Shown: positions 36,721 through 49,066 of the stretch, piece after piece
How positions within the stretch are numbered: the stretch's first letter is position 1
Layout of the letters: every line of letters begins with the position of its first letter
Assembly (NCBI GenBank): GCA_039654915.1
Contig: CM077594.1
Span: 33,329,001-33,393,000 of the forward strand
Direction: 5' to 3'
Length of the DNA: 64,000 nt
Source of the DNA: Aquilaria yunnanensis
Lineage: Eukaryota; Streptophyta; Magnoliopsida; Malvales; Thymelaeaceae
Notes under the pieces: generated by a model
Seen by the model: only the letters and a program-made list of their open reading frames with translations
Databases searched by the model: none
Told to the model about the DNA's origin: nothing
Translations under genes and position numbers: made by a program

Positions 36721-37462
36721 CTTATTGGTAGGTTGTGGGCTCATCCTGATCCATGAGCATCACATCACCAGTATGAGTCATGAGAAATCCATATCTCTCA
36801 GGCTCACGCCGAATCCTACCAGACCTACGTGGGCTCTGTGCTACAGGAACAGACTCTTGAACCACAACATCTTGTGGTGTCTGTTCAGGTTCCATTTCAG
36901 GTTCGATGTCTCCTTGTTGTTCTTGAATTTCTTCAAGTTCTACTTTCCTCCCACTAGTTCCTTTAGAGATAACCTTTTTCTCTAAAAAGACACCAGCTCG
37001 AGCAACAAACACTTTTTGCTCAGAAGGATTATAGAAATAGTAACCCTTTGTTTGTTTGGGATACCCAACAAAAAGGCATTTTTTAGATTTGGGCCCTAGT
37101 TTGTCAGAGGATTGATGTTTCACTTAAGTGTCACAGGCCCAAATCTTCATAAAAGACAAATTGGGATGCCTCCCACTCCATATCTCATATGGTGTCTTTT
37201 GAACCGATTTAGATGGAACTCGGTTTAGTGTAAAAGCGGTTGTCTCTAGAGCATGTCCCCAAAAGGAGCTTGGAAGGTCAGCTTGACTCATCATGAAGTG
37301 AATCATGTCTAACAGAGTTCAATTTCTCCTTTCAAATACACCATTCAATTGAGGTGTACCTGGTGGAGTGAGTTATGATACTATACCACACTCCTTCAGA
37401 TAGTCAAGGAATTTTTGATCCAAGTACTCTTCACCTCGATATGATTAAAGCACTTTGATACT
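36721..37462 (-). pseudogene. Integrase of copia element T3, N-terminally deleted
   Basis: Near 37310-37440 the minus strand encodes a core piece with GEEYLDQKFLDYLKECGI and TPPGTPQLNGV-ERRN, including the catalytic-Glu region, with two stops. ORF 37124-37306 follows (DLPSSFWGHALETTAFTLNR and YEIWSGRHPNLSFMKIWACD). Then comes the C-terminal KKCLFVGYPKQTKGYYFYNP (36722-37123) and an acidic Pro/Glu-rich linker ahead of RT. A TAA near 37122 separates the two ORFs. Everything upstream, including the zinc-binding HHCC domain and the first catalytic Asp, is lost. At about 37463 it is fused to 5' LTR sequence. Confidence 0.87.
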
Positions 37463-38068
37463 TTGATATCAACTCATCCTAGCATGGCCATGCATTTTCT
37501 AAGTCTTACTCTATCAAGGGGCCCGAAGAAATGACTCCCGTTACGTAGGAGGGACAAATCCCATCTTGATCACACAAATCCCTCTGCATGATATGTGACA
37601 TACCCAATGACCTCCTTCAAGTTCACTTAGTTACGAGCAACAATGGAAAGTATCAAAGTATGTGACTCACATGTAGGGAACCTTGATGATCTTAGGTTGA
37701 AGGACTACATATACCATGATCACTATGAGAATCACTTATGACACTCATATAATGATCCATGTAGTGTTCTCATGGTGGGTCGGTCCAGCACACAAGTTCT
37801 CCAACTTGTACGCATATGTAGACTACATATCTCATATTAGTCTTCACATATGCTAGTCGTTATGTATTATTACAACCCGCTCCACAATAATACTAGACCA
37901 GGGACATTTGAGAATATCATTATTCTAGGGTTACAGTTATGTTTATTACGTTACACAGAAATAGAACAACAAACATAATTGCTGGATTAATGCCTTAATA
38001 AAATATCATGACTCAATGTGCAAAAAATACAATCATCTCATGATTGGCTTTTGGGCACAACACTAACA
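37463..38068 (-). mobile_element. Partial 5' LTR of copia element T3
   Basis: It matches about 34545-35150 of the 3' LTR, ending TGTTAGTGTTG on the minus strand at 38068. It lacks the TATA box and everything downstream, so this copy cannot be expressed from its own promoter. Confidence 0.9.
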
Positions 38069-39519
38069 CAAAGTTAGTACTATATAGTGTTAAAACTCTC
38101 ATATGTCTAAGCTTCAGATTAAGGAGGGGTACCATAGTGAATTGCATATGTTTACTACATGTTTAATGGAGTAACCAATGATGCTTATTGCTAGTGCATA
38201 CATATGTTTGTTGTTTGTGTTTGGCTGCTACATTTGGTTGCTTCTTGTTGGACATTTGCATTGCGTTTCTTCTATTTTTGTGTCTTTGAATTTAGGTAAT
38301 ATCATGGGTGGTATAACCTTAAGGATACTAAGTTTCTAAGCAAAACTTACCTCCCCTCAAATCTGTCCATTTTAGGTGCCACAAATAGATCTCATTCACA
38401 CTAATTCTTGTCATTTGATTTTTGATCTAAAATTTTAGGTACTTAAACTTCCATGTATCTAGTTATGATCTGGAGTATTTGGTGATTCTAGGAGCACATT
38501 TGTTATTTTTAGTGATGGTGCTTATTATGATATGCAGCAGCTGTCCAGTATCCTATTTTTTGGAGTGCATTGTGTCTGAAGCTCTCCTTTAACTAGGGTG
38601 CATATTTTAGCTAAGTTAAGAACATTATGTAGTGCATGGAGGCATGTACATGTGGGACATTTAAAGTTTAAACAATTTATGTGAACATTTGTGGGCTATT
38701 TTGCTATATATGAGGATGTTATGCACATGCTGCCTAATTGTGCATTATAGGTTGCTTGTTCGTAAATTTTGGTACTGGCTGTGTAAAAATGCTAGCTGTA
38801 GGGGAATATATTTTCCATGTGTCTTGAACTTGTATGGAATAGCCTTAGGGGGTTTATCCCATGTGAATGAAGCGTTTGCATGCTTATAATGTTCCTAAAG
38901 TGATCAGAATTTCAACCCTACACTCTAAGCACAATAAATCCTATTTACAATGAATCTTGGTATGAAATTTAGGCCACCCCTAGAGCACATATAGGGAATT
39001 AAATGGGGTTTTTAATTTCTACATTTGGTGCCCTGTAGCCAAATATATGATGTTGCAAAGTTGGCTTAGTTACTGTTTATTTGGTTAGAATTTTGTAACC
39101 AAGTTCAAAAGTCCATAACTTTGTCCATAAGTGGGCTATTGGTGTAAAACTTGTTTCCTTGGTCTGGTTTAAGACTCTACATGATAATGAAATCAAGAAA
39201 ACATAGGGGTACATGGCCAGATTAATACAGTTTTTGGGAGGAAGTTTTGTGTGTAGCGGTTGGACACATGAACCTAGTAAGAATGCCTAATGTGTGGTTG
39301 CCAATATTAAGACTTGTACTAGTGTGTTCTTTCCTTGCTGCCATAGTGTGCCTAAAATGCAATATGTGTGTAATGGTTGGACTAATATGCATGTATTTAC
39401 ATAGTACCGAAGAGGGCCACTTGGGAATGCACACTAGAGGTATTGTTCTAATGGCTTACATGACATACCAATCCTAGGGATCTAAATGCACAACTTTGGC
39501 ACCATAAATGGAGTACCCT

Positions 39520-42009
39520 TGTTACCCACTCCGGGGTAGTCCAGTTATGGTGCCAAAACTGTGCATTTAGACTCCCAGGATTGGTAATGTTTAGTAGGCC
39601 ATCAGAACACTACCCTTAGTGTGCATACCCAAGTGGCCCTCTTGGGCACTATGTAAATACATGCATATTGGTCAAACCATCACACACATATTCACACTTC
39701 ATGCACACCATGGAAGAAAAGAAGGAAAACACTAGCACAAGTCTTAGTTTTGGGTTCCACACATTAGGCAATCTTGTTAAGTTCTAGTGGCCAGCTACTG
39801 CACCTGTAACTTCCACTAATAAAATGTATCATTCTAGCCTCATACCCCCCTGTTTTCTTTGCTCCATTATGAAGTAGAGACTTATAGAAAACCAAGGAAT
39901 TTTGTTTTACATCAATAGGCCACCTATGGACCAAGTTATGGATTTTTTAAATCGTTTACAAAATTCTGACCAAATGAACATTAACTGAGCCAATTTTGCA
40001 ACGTCATATCTTTGGCTAAAAGGATCCAAATCTAGAAATTCCAAATTCCAGTTCAACCTCTAGATGTTCTCTAGGTTTGGTCAAAATTTTATACCAAGAT
40101 TAATTCTACACAATGATATATTAAACTTTAGGTACATGGTTGAAATTCTGGCAACTTTTGGACCATTTTGCCCATACAATTTTTCCAAACCATGCAAACA
40201 CTTCATTCAAAAGGGGAAAGCCCTCCAAGGCTATCCCATATATGTCCAATACACATATGAATTACATTCCCTTTATTTTAACAACTTTATGTGGCCAAAA
40301 CAGAATTTACAAGTAAGCAGCCCAACATTCACACTCAGGCAGCTTTGCACCACATCACTTACATAGCCAAAACATTACTCAAATGTTCACATACTTGTCT
40401 CATTTTACATACAATACATGTACATGAATACATGCACTACAATATGGTCTTAAATCATCTAAATACGCAGCCTAGGTTACAGGAGGTCCTGAGACACAAT
40501 GGACTCCAAAAACAGGATGCTGGACAGCTGCTGCACAACACAGTAAGTACCACCATTAAAATACCAAATGTGCTCCTAAAATCACCAAACGTTGAAGATC
40601 ACAACTAGACATATGGAAGTTCATGTACCTGAAATTTCAGATCATAAATAAAACCACAAAGGTTATTTTGAAGGTGATCTTTCAGCTGGACCTGAAATGA
40701 CAGAATTGAGGGGAGTAAGTTTCATTGAGAAACTTAGTAAGGGTAACACTTGGTTTCTTAAGGTAATGTGATCCTCATTAAAACCTACATCCAAAGACAC
40801 TAAAACAAAAAAAACCACAATGCATATATACAAGATATAGCAACCAAATGCAGCAGCCAAACACAAACAACAAGCACATGAAGTGTGGCAGCAACATATA
40901 CCATAGGTTAGTCCATAAAACACATAATAAACATAACCAAATCACTATGGCAGCCCTCCGAAAGCTAATGCTTGGCCTTAGGAGGATTTTAAAAGTAGTT
41001 AGTACTAACTTTGGGCTCTACAAACCGTCACTTTACTGCCATCATTGTGCACTTCACACTAGGTCAAAAAACCTTCAATAAATGCACTCCCCTCAATAAG
41101 CTTGGTTCATCAAGCTCATGGCTCTCTTCCAAGCTTAGCCATAGCTCCATGGATGTTTGGAAATACAGAAAACAACCCATGAGAGCAAGAGAACCCTTAC
41201 CAAAGTGGGTAGGCTGAAAATCAAGCTTGATCCTTGAAGTGTGCAAGAAATGGCTCTAGTTTGCTTCCAATTGCATCCTTTTGCCTTCAATTTCAATTAA
41301 TTGCAAGTTTGAAGGTGTGGTGGCTATGGAGGAAGTATGGCTGTGTTCTTGGGCTGGGGGAGGACGAAAATGAGAGTGGGATAAGTGATTTGGCCACTTA
41401 CATGGCCTTAAATGAGCTTAAGGGCACCAAAACACACTTAACAAGCTTAACCTTGCTTTATGTCATTTTCCTTCTCACTAGTTATGGTTTCTTTGTCTTA
41501 AACTCATTGGTACACATGTGCCCAACATTTTTGACTAATTATGAAGTCATGGCTGCTTCCCTCATGGTGGGATAACCACAAAATTGCCCCCTTAGACTTA
41601 AGTCAAAAGCTTGAACACCTTAAGGTTTACACTAGGACATTTAGGTCCTTATTGCCTTTTGTGTTTCCTTTATCCAAACTTGTCTTCCATGAGTAATTTG
41701 GTCCTCCAATAGCACTTTCATACCATTTATATCCTTCCTATAACTCTCCAAGTCTCTTTCTTGAGAGTTTTGCAATTGATTACCCGAATTTCCAAAACCT
41801 TACAAAAAAGTCCATAGGTTGCTTGACAAACAAGCAATCGTTGAGGCTTTTCTTGGGGGCCAAGTTACCAACTTGGAACACTTTTAAGGAGGTGTTGATC
41901 ATGCCTTTTACCCCCCATACTTCAAACACTATGGTGAGAATTACACAATATAATGGTTTTTAGCCATTATGACACACTTGTAATTCTCCAATTTTATGAG
42001 GTGGTAACA
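39520..42009 (-). mobile_element. Solo Family 1 LTR in reverse (I)
   Basis: The plus strand starts TGTTACCCACTCCGG at 39520 and ends GTGGTAACA at 42009. The exact TSD ACCCT lies at 39515-39519 and 42010-42014. Length is 2490 bp with intact termini. Minus-strand donor (41199-41200) and acceptor (40692-40693) are intact. It is inserted about 13 bp from the 3' end of F's 3' LTR. Confidence 0.93.
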
Positions 42010-42029
42010 ACCCTAGAATAGGTAACACA

Positions 42030-44452
42030 TGTCTCTTACTACCTTCACAAATGGGAAAAGTACAGCATAATGAACTAAACTTATATGCTTTAATTTTCAC
42101 CATTGTGTATGAATTGTGAAGTGTAAAGTATTCAATATGCACTCCCTTAAGTGGCACAAACAATGATAATTTGGTCCTGAAGAAAGCATTGGCATATTGC
42201 CTAATTTTCAAGTTACCTATGGACTAAAAAGTTGGGTACTCAATTGCAAAAATTTCCAAAGATGGCTATGGAAAGGGCGTAGATGGAATTGTGAGGAAAA
42301 GACATGGGTGGAATTATGAAGACAGGACATGGATGGAATTAAGGATATTGTTGGGGTTAAAGTGCTTAAGAAGGCAAAGTTGATCATTTATGGCATAATG
42401 CCAACTAAGGATCCAAGTGTCCACCTTTTTGTCTAAAGGTTATAATGAACTTTGAAAAGGTTAAAGGTGACAAAAAACATCATTTTCCTAGCCAAAATAG
42501 TTGGATATAATCTACCCAAGTGTTGGCCAAAGTTTCAAAAGTTTGCATATATGCCACAAAGGTCAAAGATAGAAAGAAAAATCATTATTTCTTTCATTTC
42601 TTCCTCCATATTTTGACTCCCAGTAGCTAGGGTTATTCTTTATACTTGTTCACCATCCACCATAGCCACCTTACTGCAAACAATCAAAAGAAGGCAAGAG
42701 AAGATAGGCAAAGCATCAAGGAAGACCATAAACCCTAGTTTTCAGGTTTATCTTAAGCTTATTGGATTTCCAGAAAAAGGTAAGGAGTTCTCTTTCTCTC
42801 ATGGATTTCTTACTGTAATATTCAAGTATACATGGAGATAGGGCTATGTTTGGAAGAGAGATAAGTGCTTGACGAACTAAGCTTAGTGAGAGGAGTGCAC
42901 TTAGTGAAGGTTTTGTGACCTAATGTGAAGTGCACAATGATGGTAGCGAATTTAAGGGTTTCTAGAGCCCAAAGTTAGTACTAACCAGTGTGAAAACTCT
43001 CCTAATGCCAAGATTATGCTTGAGGAGGGCTGTGATAGTGATCTACTTATGTTTATTACATTTTTTATGGACTAACCAATGCATATTGTTGCTACTGCAT
43101 ACATGTGTTTCTTGTTTGTGTTTGATTGCTGCATTTGGATGCTCTATATTGGATATTTGCATTGTGTTTTCTTATGTTTTAGTGTCTTTGGATGTAGATG
43201 ATTCCTAAAGGTTACATTACCTTAGTGTTACAGTGTTCTCCTTACTAAGTTTCTCCATGAAACTTACCTTCCCTCAAATCTGCCCATTTCAGGTCCAGCA
43301 GAAAGTTCATATTCAAAATAACCTTTATCATTTGAGTTTTGATCTAAAATTTTAGGTACATGAGTTTGAATGTGTCTAGTTATGATATTGAATGTTTTGT
43401 GATTTTAGGAGCACATTGGTTATTTTTAGTGATGGTGCTTATTGTGTTACACACCAGTTATCCAGCATCCTATTTTGGAGTGCACTATGTCTCATGCATC
43501 TCTTGTGACTTGGGTGCATGTATTTAGATGAGTTACGGAAATGATGTAGTCCATGGATTCTTGTACATGTAATACATGTAAAGTTTGGACAATGTATGTG
43601 AACATTTGTGGCTAAATGGCTATGTATGCGAAGCTATGCACAAGCTGTCTACGTGTGAATGATGTGCTGCTTGTTTGTAATTTACGTTTTGACCACATAA
43701 AGTTGTTATATGTAAGAGCATGTAATTCCTATGTGTATTGGACATGAATGGAATAGCCTTGGAGGGCTTACCCCTTGTGAATTAAGTGTTTGGACAATAA
43801 TTAAATTTTTTATGGGCAAAATGGTCATAAAGCAATGAGAATTTTGACCTTGCACATAAAGTTATATATCTCCCTGTGTGGAATGAATCTTGGTATAAAA
43901 TTTTGACCACACCTACAGCAGATCTAGAGGTTTAAGTGGGATTTGGAATTCCAACATTTGGAGCCTGTAGCCAAAGTTATGACATTGTAAATTTGGCTAA
44001 TTTACTATTCATTTCGTCAGAATTTTGTAACAAACTTAAAAAATCCATAACTTGGTCCATAGGTGGCCTATTGATGTAAAACCAAATTCCTTGGTTTGGT
44101 ATAAGTTTATACATGACAATGGATCAAATAAAATAGGGAGTACATGGCTAGATTAATTCAGTTTTTTTAGAGCATTTCAGGTGCAGTGGTTGGAAACATG
44201 AACTTAACAAAATTGCCTAATTTATGGTAGCGAAGATTAAGACTTCTGTTAGTGTTTTTCTTCCTTGCTATCATGATTTGCATGAAATGTAAATATGTGT
44301 GTAATGGTTGGACCAATATGCATGTATTCATATAGGGCCCAAGAAGGCCACATGGGCATGCACATTAAGGGTATTGTTCTGATTGCCTGCAAGACATACC
44401 AATCCTGGGATTTTAAATGCACAATTTTGGCACCATAACTGCACTACACATC
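42030..44452 (+). mobile_element. Family 1 variant LTR (C2)
   Basis: It begins TGTCTCTTACTACC and has the same U3 as C1. It keeps the AAAAG/GTAAGG donor (42780-42781) and CATTTCAG acceptor (ending 43292) and shares its last ~1.7 kb with Family 1. The final ~17 bases are cut by element K after GCACTACACATC. It is a host for both F (at its first bases) and K (at its end). Confidence 0.8.
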
Positions 44453-46783
44453 TGTTAACAACTCTATGGTAGTCCAATTATGATGCAAAAATTGTGCATT
44501 TAGACTCCTAGGATTGGTAATGTTCTGTAGGCCATCAAAACACAACCCTTAGTGTGCATTCCCAAGTGGCCCTCTTGGGCACTATGTAAGCACATGCATA
44601 TTGGTCCAACCATCACACACAGATTCACCTTTCATGTACACCATCGCAACAAAGAAGGAAAACACTAGCACAATTCTTACTCTTGGCTACCACACGTTAG
44701 GCAATCTTGTTAAGTTCTAGTGACCAGCTACTGCACTTGTAACTTTCACTAATAAACTTTATCATTCTAGGCATGTACCCCCATGTTTTTCTTTATCCAT
44801 TATCAAGTAGAGACTTAGAGCAAACCAAGGAATTTTTTTTAACATCAATAGCCCACCTATGGACCAAGTTATGGATTTTTTAATTTGGTTACAAAATTCT
44901 GACCAAATGAACAGCAACTTAGCAAACTTTGCAACGTCATATCTTTGGCTACAAGGCTACAAATTTAGACATTTCAAATCCCAGTTCAACCTCTAGATGT
45001 CGCTAGATGTGGACAAATTTTCAAACCAAGATTCCTTCTACATAGGGAGATATAGAACTTTAAGTGTAGAGTCAGAATTCTTGTCACTCTATGACCATTT
45101 TGCCCATACAAAATTTCATACATGTGCAAACACTTCATTCACAAAGGGAAAGCCCTCCAAGGCTACCCCATATATGTAATTACACATAGGAAATACATTC
45201 CTTTGCATTCAACAACCATATGTGGATAAAACAGTACTTACAAGTACGCAGCCCATCATTCACACTTAGGCATCTTTGCGCAACGTCACTTACATAGCCA
45301 AAACATTACTCAAATGTTCACAAACTTGTCTTATTTTACATACACTACATGTACATGCATACATGCACTACAAAATGGTCTTAACTCAGCTAAATATTTA
45401 GCCTAGGTTATAGGATTGCCTTAGACACAATGGACTCCAAAACAGGATGCTAGACAGCTGTTACACAACACAATAAGTACCATCACTAAAATACCAAATG
45501 TGCTCCTAAAATCACCAAAATTTCCATATGACAACTAGAATATCAAATTTCAAGTACCTAAGAATTTAGGGCAAAACTTAAAACACAAGGGTTAGTTTGA
45601 AGTTGATCTTTTAGCTGGACTTGAAATGACAAAATTGAGGGGAGTAAGTTTCATTGAGAAACTTAGTAATGGTAACACTTGGATTCAATAGGCAATGTAA
45701 CCATCATTAAAACCTGCATCCAAAGACACTAAAACACAAAAACCAAAATGCATATATAAAAGATATAGCAGCCAAATGCAGCAATCATTCACAACCAACA
45801 AACACATGGAATGTGGCAGCAACAATAACCATAGATTAGTCCATAAAAAACATAATAACCATAACCAAATATCTTTGGTAGCCCTCCTCAAGCTAATCCT
45901 TGGTCTTAGGAGGATTTTAAAACTAGTTAGTACTAAGTTTTGGCTCTAGAAACCCTTCAATTTTCTACCATTACTGTGCACTTTAGATTAGGCCACAAAA
46001 CCTTCAATAATTGCACTCCCCTCACTAAGCTTGGTTCATCAAGCTCATGGCTCTCTTCGAAGCTTAGCCCTAGCCCCATAGTTGCTTGAAAATATAGAAA
46101 ATAACCCATGAGAGCAAGAGAACCCTTACCTTGATGGATATGCTAAAATTGGAGCTTGATCATAGGTGCACCCAAGCAATAGCACCAAATAGCTTCGAAT
46201 TGTGCTTCCTTGACTTCAATTGCAAGTATTTTTGAGTTTGAAGGTATGGTGGCTATGGAGGATGTGTGGAGGAGAGGCTTGGCTTCCATTTTACTGGTGG
46301 AAGCTAAAATTTGGTAGATAAGGACAAGAATGGACACTTATATGGTCTTAAGTGCACTAAACACACTTAACAAGGTTAACCAAGCTTTATGTCAATTTCC
46401 TTGCTACAAGACCATGGTTTTTTTACCTTAATCTCTTGGCCCACATTTGACTTCCTTATCCCATGCCATAGCAGCCCCTCCTTATGTGGGATAACCCCAC
46501 AAAACTTCCATTTGACATAAGTCATAAGCATGGACAACCAAAGGCACAAAATAGGACACATTAGTCCTTAAAGCCTTTTTGTATTTTCCTTTGTCCATAC
46601 TTGTCTTCTATAAGAAATTTGGTCCCCCAAAAGCAGTTTCATACATTCCTTAAGGCTTTTCTTGGGGACCAAGTTACTAACTTGGAACACTTTTAAGGAG
46701 GTGTTGATTATGCCTTTTATCCCCCACGCTTCAATCATTATGGTGAGAATTACACAATATAATGGTTTTTAGCGATTATGACA
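44453..46783 (-). mobile_element. 3' LTR (J) of element K
   Basis: The plus strand starts TGTTAACAACTC at 44453. It ends within the first ~40 bp of the LTR near 46783, where it joins the pol end directly. The purine tract and LTR 5' terminus are deleted. The donor is present (46128-46129) but the acceptor is mutated (TTTCAA near 45621). Confidence 0.85.
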
Positions 46784-47638
46784 TGTAAGGTCTCTTTCAG
46801 TTTCCTAGGTTACTTCTCTTTCGAAGTGGTGTGACCACTGAACTTTAACCATGGGAATGAGCTTGTTTCTTAACCTTTTGGTATACTTGGCTAAGATAGC
46901 TATAGGTTTCTCTTCATATGCCAAATTAGGTTCCAACTATATGTCTTCCACTATATTAGCATGCTTTGTGTCCAATAGACACTTCTTAAGCATACTGATG
47001 TGAAAAACATTATGAACACTTGACATGCTTGGCGGTAGAGCTAACCAGTTTGCTACCTTGCCAACTCTGTCCAATATCTAATAAGGACCTATATATCTTG
47101 GAGCTACCTTGGTTCTTCTACCAAATCTGACAGTGCTTTTGGTTGGTGCAACTTTCAGCCAGACATTGTCACCAACCTCAAATTCCAAGTCTCTCCTACT
47201 TTTGTTCACATAGGTTGTGGTCTTTTCATTGGTTGCCTTTAATCTCTTTTGAATTTTCTTTATTTTGGTAGTAGTCTCTTCAATAATTTTGGGACCCAAC
47301 TCTAGCCTATCTGAGGCTACCACCCAACAGTGGGGTGCCATGCACCTTCTTCCATATAATGCTTCAAAAGGTGTCATGCCAATGGTATTCTAATAACTAT
47401 TGCTATACGAAAATTCCACCAATGGAAAGTGTTGGTCTCATTCACCCTTGAAATCCAACACACAGCTCCTGAGCATGTCTTCCAATATCTGTATCACCCT
47501 TTCAGTTTGCCCATCAATCTAAGGGTGATAAGCAGTACTCAGGTGGATTTTGGTACCTAGTGCTTTGTGAAAAGCACTCCAAAACTGAGTTGTAAATCTT
47601 GGATCTCTATCCGATACATTGGAATATGGTATTCCATG
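46784..47638 (-). pseudogene. Integrase C-terminal half and chromodomain-like tail of element K
   Basis: From 47638 leftwards the minus strand reads [14 protein letters not shown], holding the second catalytic Asp, then [13 protein letters not shown] and IDGQTERVIQ with the catalytic Glu region. Next come MTPFEALYGRRC (47377) and VGDNVWLKVAPTK, PRYIGPY and VHNVFHISMLKKC, then KVQWSHHFERE, the chromodomain-like part. Stops occur before IDGQTE, after PRYIGPY and after EDI. It is separated from the N-terminal half by solo LTR P, and the final codons run into a truncated LTR. Confidence 0.87.
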
Positions 47639-48500
47639 TGATGCCCGGCAGCATCCTCGTTGTGTGACATGGTGCAGCTTCAAGTTTAACTTTCGGTATG
47701 AAGGTGTCTATGAAGGGTCCTCTGGTGTGAAGGTGCCTTTGAGAGGGAGTTTCGGCAGGGATGTGGCTGTAAAACTTAGTAAAACAGAGGTTAGAGACTC
47801 CCCGGAGGGTGATTCTGGGGGAGTAGCCTCCGGCGCTCAAGTCAGTATTTTAGGAGATGAAAATAGGAAAAGAGAAAAAGGTAGTTAGGGTTTTCTGTCT
47901 CTTGTGTCTTGTTTTCCTGACCAAGGTTGTTCCCCAAGTATTTATAGGAGGGCGTTAGGGGAAGTCCGTTTGACACAGCCCGCTCAGATGATGACATGTG
48001 TTCGGCCAGATATGGTTCATACCTTCGAGGATGGGGATCTCTAGCTAGCCATAGGCCGTTCTGGCCAAAAGTTAGAGCCGTGGGAGGCTTGTCTATCAGG
48101 GGTATGTGCAAGGTCTCTGTGTTAGAGGCTCCTAACTATTTTTGTCTCGTCTAGGTGATAACTCCTTCGGTGATGGGCCCTCTTCGGGAAGTAAGACTGC
48201 TTTGGCAAGAGGGCCTCCTATGGTCCAATTTTTTACTTTGAGGACCATAGAGGGAGGCTTCTCGGCAGTGTGGAGGACCTTCGGAGGATGCTATATTCTG
48301 TCAAGGATGGGGAGATGGTCTCCAAGGTCATCAGACTACTTGACCAAGGATGGCGTGGTACGCCACTCCAAGGGTGGTAGTGTTATCAACTGAGGGTTGT
48401 GAGGATACATTTTCCCGAGGTTGTTCAGATGTACTTCCAAGGATGGTACTTGTCAGTCATCCTTAGGAGCTATCCAAGTGTAATAGCCATTTGGCTATCA
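47639..48500 (-). mobile_element. Solo Tat-like gypsy LTR (P, Family 4)
   Basis: The 862-bp LTR reads TGATAGCCAAATGGC...GGGCATCA on the minus strand, with an exact TSD CCATG (47634-47638 and 48501-48505) inside the integrase of K, between the codons for His and Gly of RLHG/IPYS. TATAAATA is at 47939-47946 (minus). It shares the length and both termini with the LTR of O. The open frames at 47607-48393 lie wholly or partly in this LTR and are not genes. Confidence 0.93.
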
Positions 48501-48505
48501 CCATG

Positions 48506-49066
48506 TAGCCTCATTATCTCTTGGATATACAAATGAGCCAACTTCTCTACAGAATCTGTGAGTTTTATAGGTATAAAGTGGGTGCAGTTGGTTAGCCTAC
48601 CCACAATGACCCAAATTGTATCATGCTTTAATCTAGTCATAGGCAACCCAGTCAAAAAGTCCATGGTTATGTTGTCCCACTTCTTAGCTGGTATAGGTAC
48701 AGTCTTTATGGTACTAGATAGCTTTTGGTGCTCTACCTTTACCCTCTGGCATGTGGCACATTTGGAGACATAAGTAACTATGTCTTTCCTTATATTTGGC
48801 CACCAGAAGTAAGTCTTCAAGTCTTTATACATTTTCTCACTTCCTAGATGGATGTTCAACTTGCTTGTGTGAGCTTTGTCAAGTATTTCATCCCTGAGCT
48901 TTGCTCCTTTAGGTATATAAATTCGGTTCTTAAAGTATAGTAATCCTTGCTTGTAGGCTAAGGATTGATATAAGGAACCATTTTCCTCTCCTAAAACTTT
49001 TCTTAAATCAGGATCTGTCTTTTGTGCTTTTCCAGCTTCTTTAATCCCTCCAGACTGAATTGTCAA
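48506..49066 (-). pseudogene. Integrase N-terminal half of element K
   Basis: The open frame runs 187 codons before entering LTR P. It has the HHCC zinc-binding domain (His66, His73, Cys103 and Cys106 of the frame, in AHTSKLNIHLG and SKCATCQRVK). The catalytic core starts with DNITMDFLTGLP (Asp136), then DTIWVIVGRLTNCTHFIPI. It ends at QEIMRLHG, where P interrupts. The last 11 residues of the frame come from the LTR. The residues expected in an active gypsy integrase are present here, so only the insertion and downstream stops clearly kill it. Confidence 0.9.

Larger units (their letters stand above)
33734..38068 (-). mobile_element. Ty1/copia element T3 (Family 3), internally deleted
   Basis: It is reversed in the 3' LTR of F with an exact TSD CAAAG (33729-33733 and 38069-38073). 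Reading the minus strand: a partial 5' LTR (38068 to about 37463, only its first ~606 bp), then integrase through RNase H, then a purine tract and a complete 3' LTR (35150 to 33734). Gag, protease, the primer site and the rest of the 5' LTR are deleted. This copy supplies the coding evidence that Family 3 LTRs are copia. Confidence 0.92.
25703..42027 (+). mobile_element. Gypsy element F (Family 1), two LTRs and a collapsed internal region
   Basis: Both LTRs, a primer site and a purine tract are present. The internal region is only 2.1 kb (30638-32731) because gag is fused to the protease/RT linker and RT is fused to the integrase end. The TSD is CAAGT (25698-25702) against CATGT (42028-42032), one mismatch. 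It contains three later insertions: G in the 5' LTR, and copia T3 and solo LTR I in the 3' LTR. It appears to have landed on the first bases of variant LTR C2. Confidence 0.9.
32732..42027 (+). mobile_element. 3' LTR of element F, split by copia T3 and solo LTR I
   Basis: It begins TGTTACCACC at 32732, runs to 33733, resumes at 38074 after T3, breaks at 39519, resumes at 42015 after I and ends AGGTAACA at 42027. Net length is about 2461 bp. The donor AAG/GTAAGG (33538-33539) and acceptor TTTTAG (ending 38375) survive on either side of T3. Confidence 0.9.

Noticed and set aside
48470..48505. C-terminal residues of the 198-codon integrase frame
   Set aside because: They are encoded by the start of LTR P, not by integrase.
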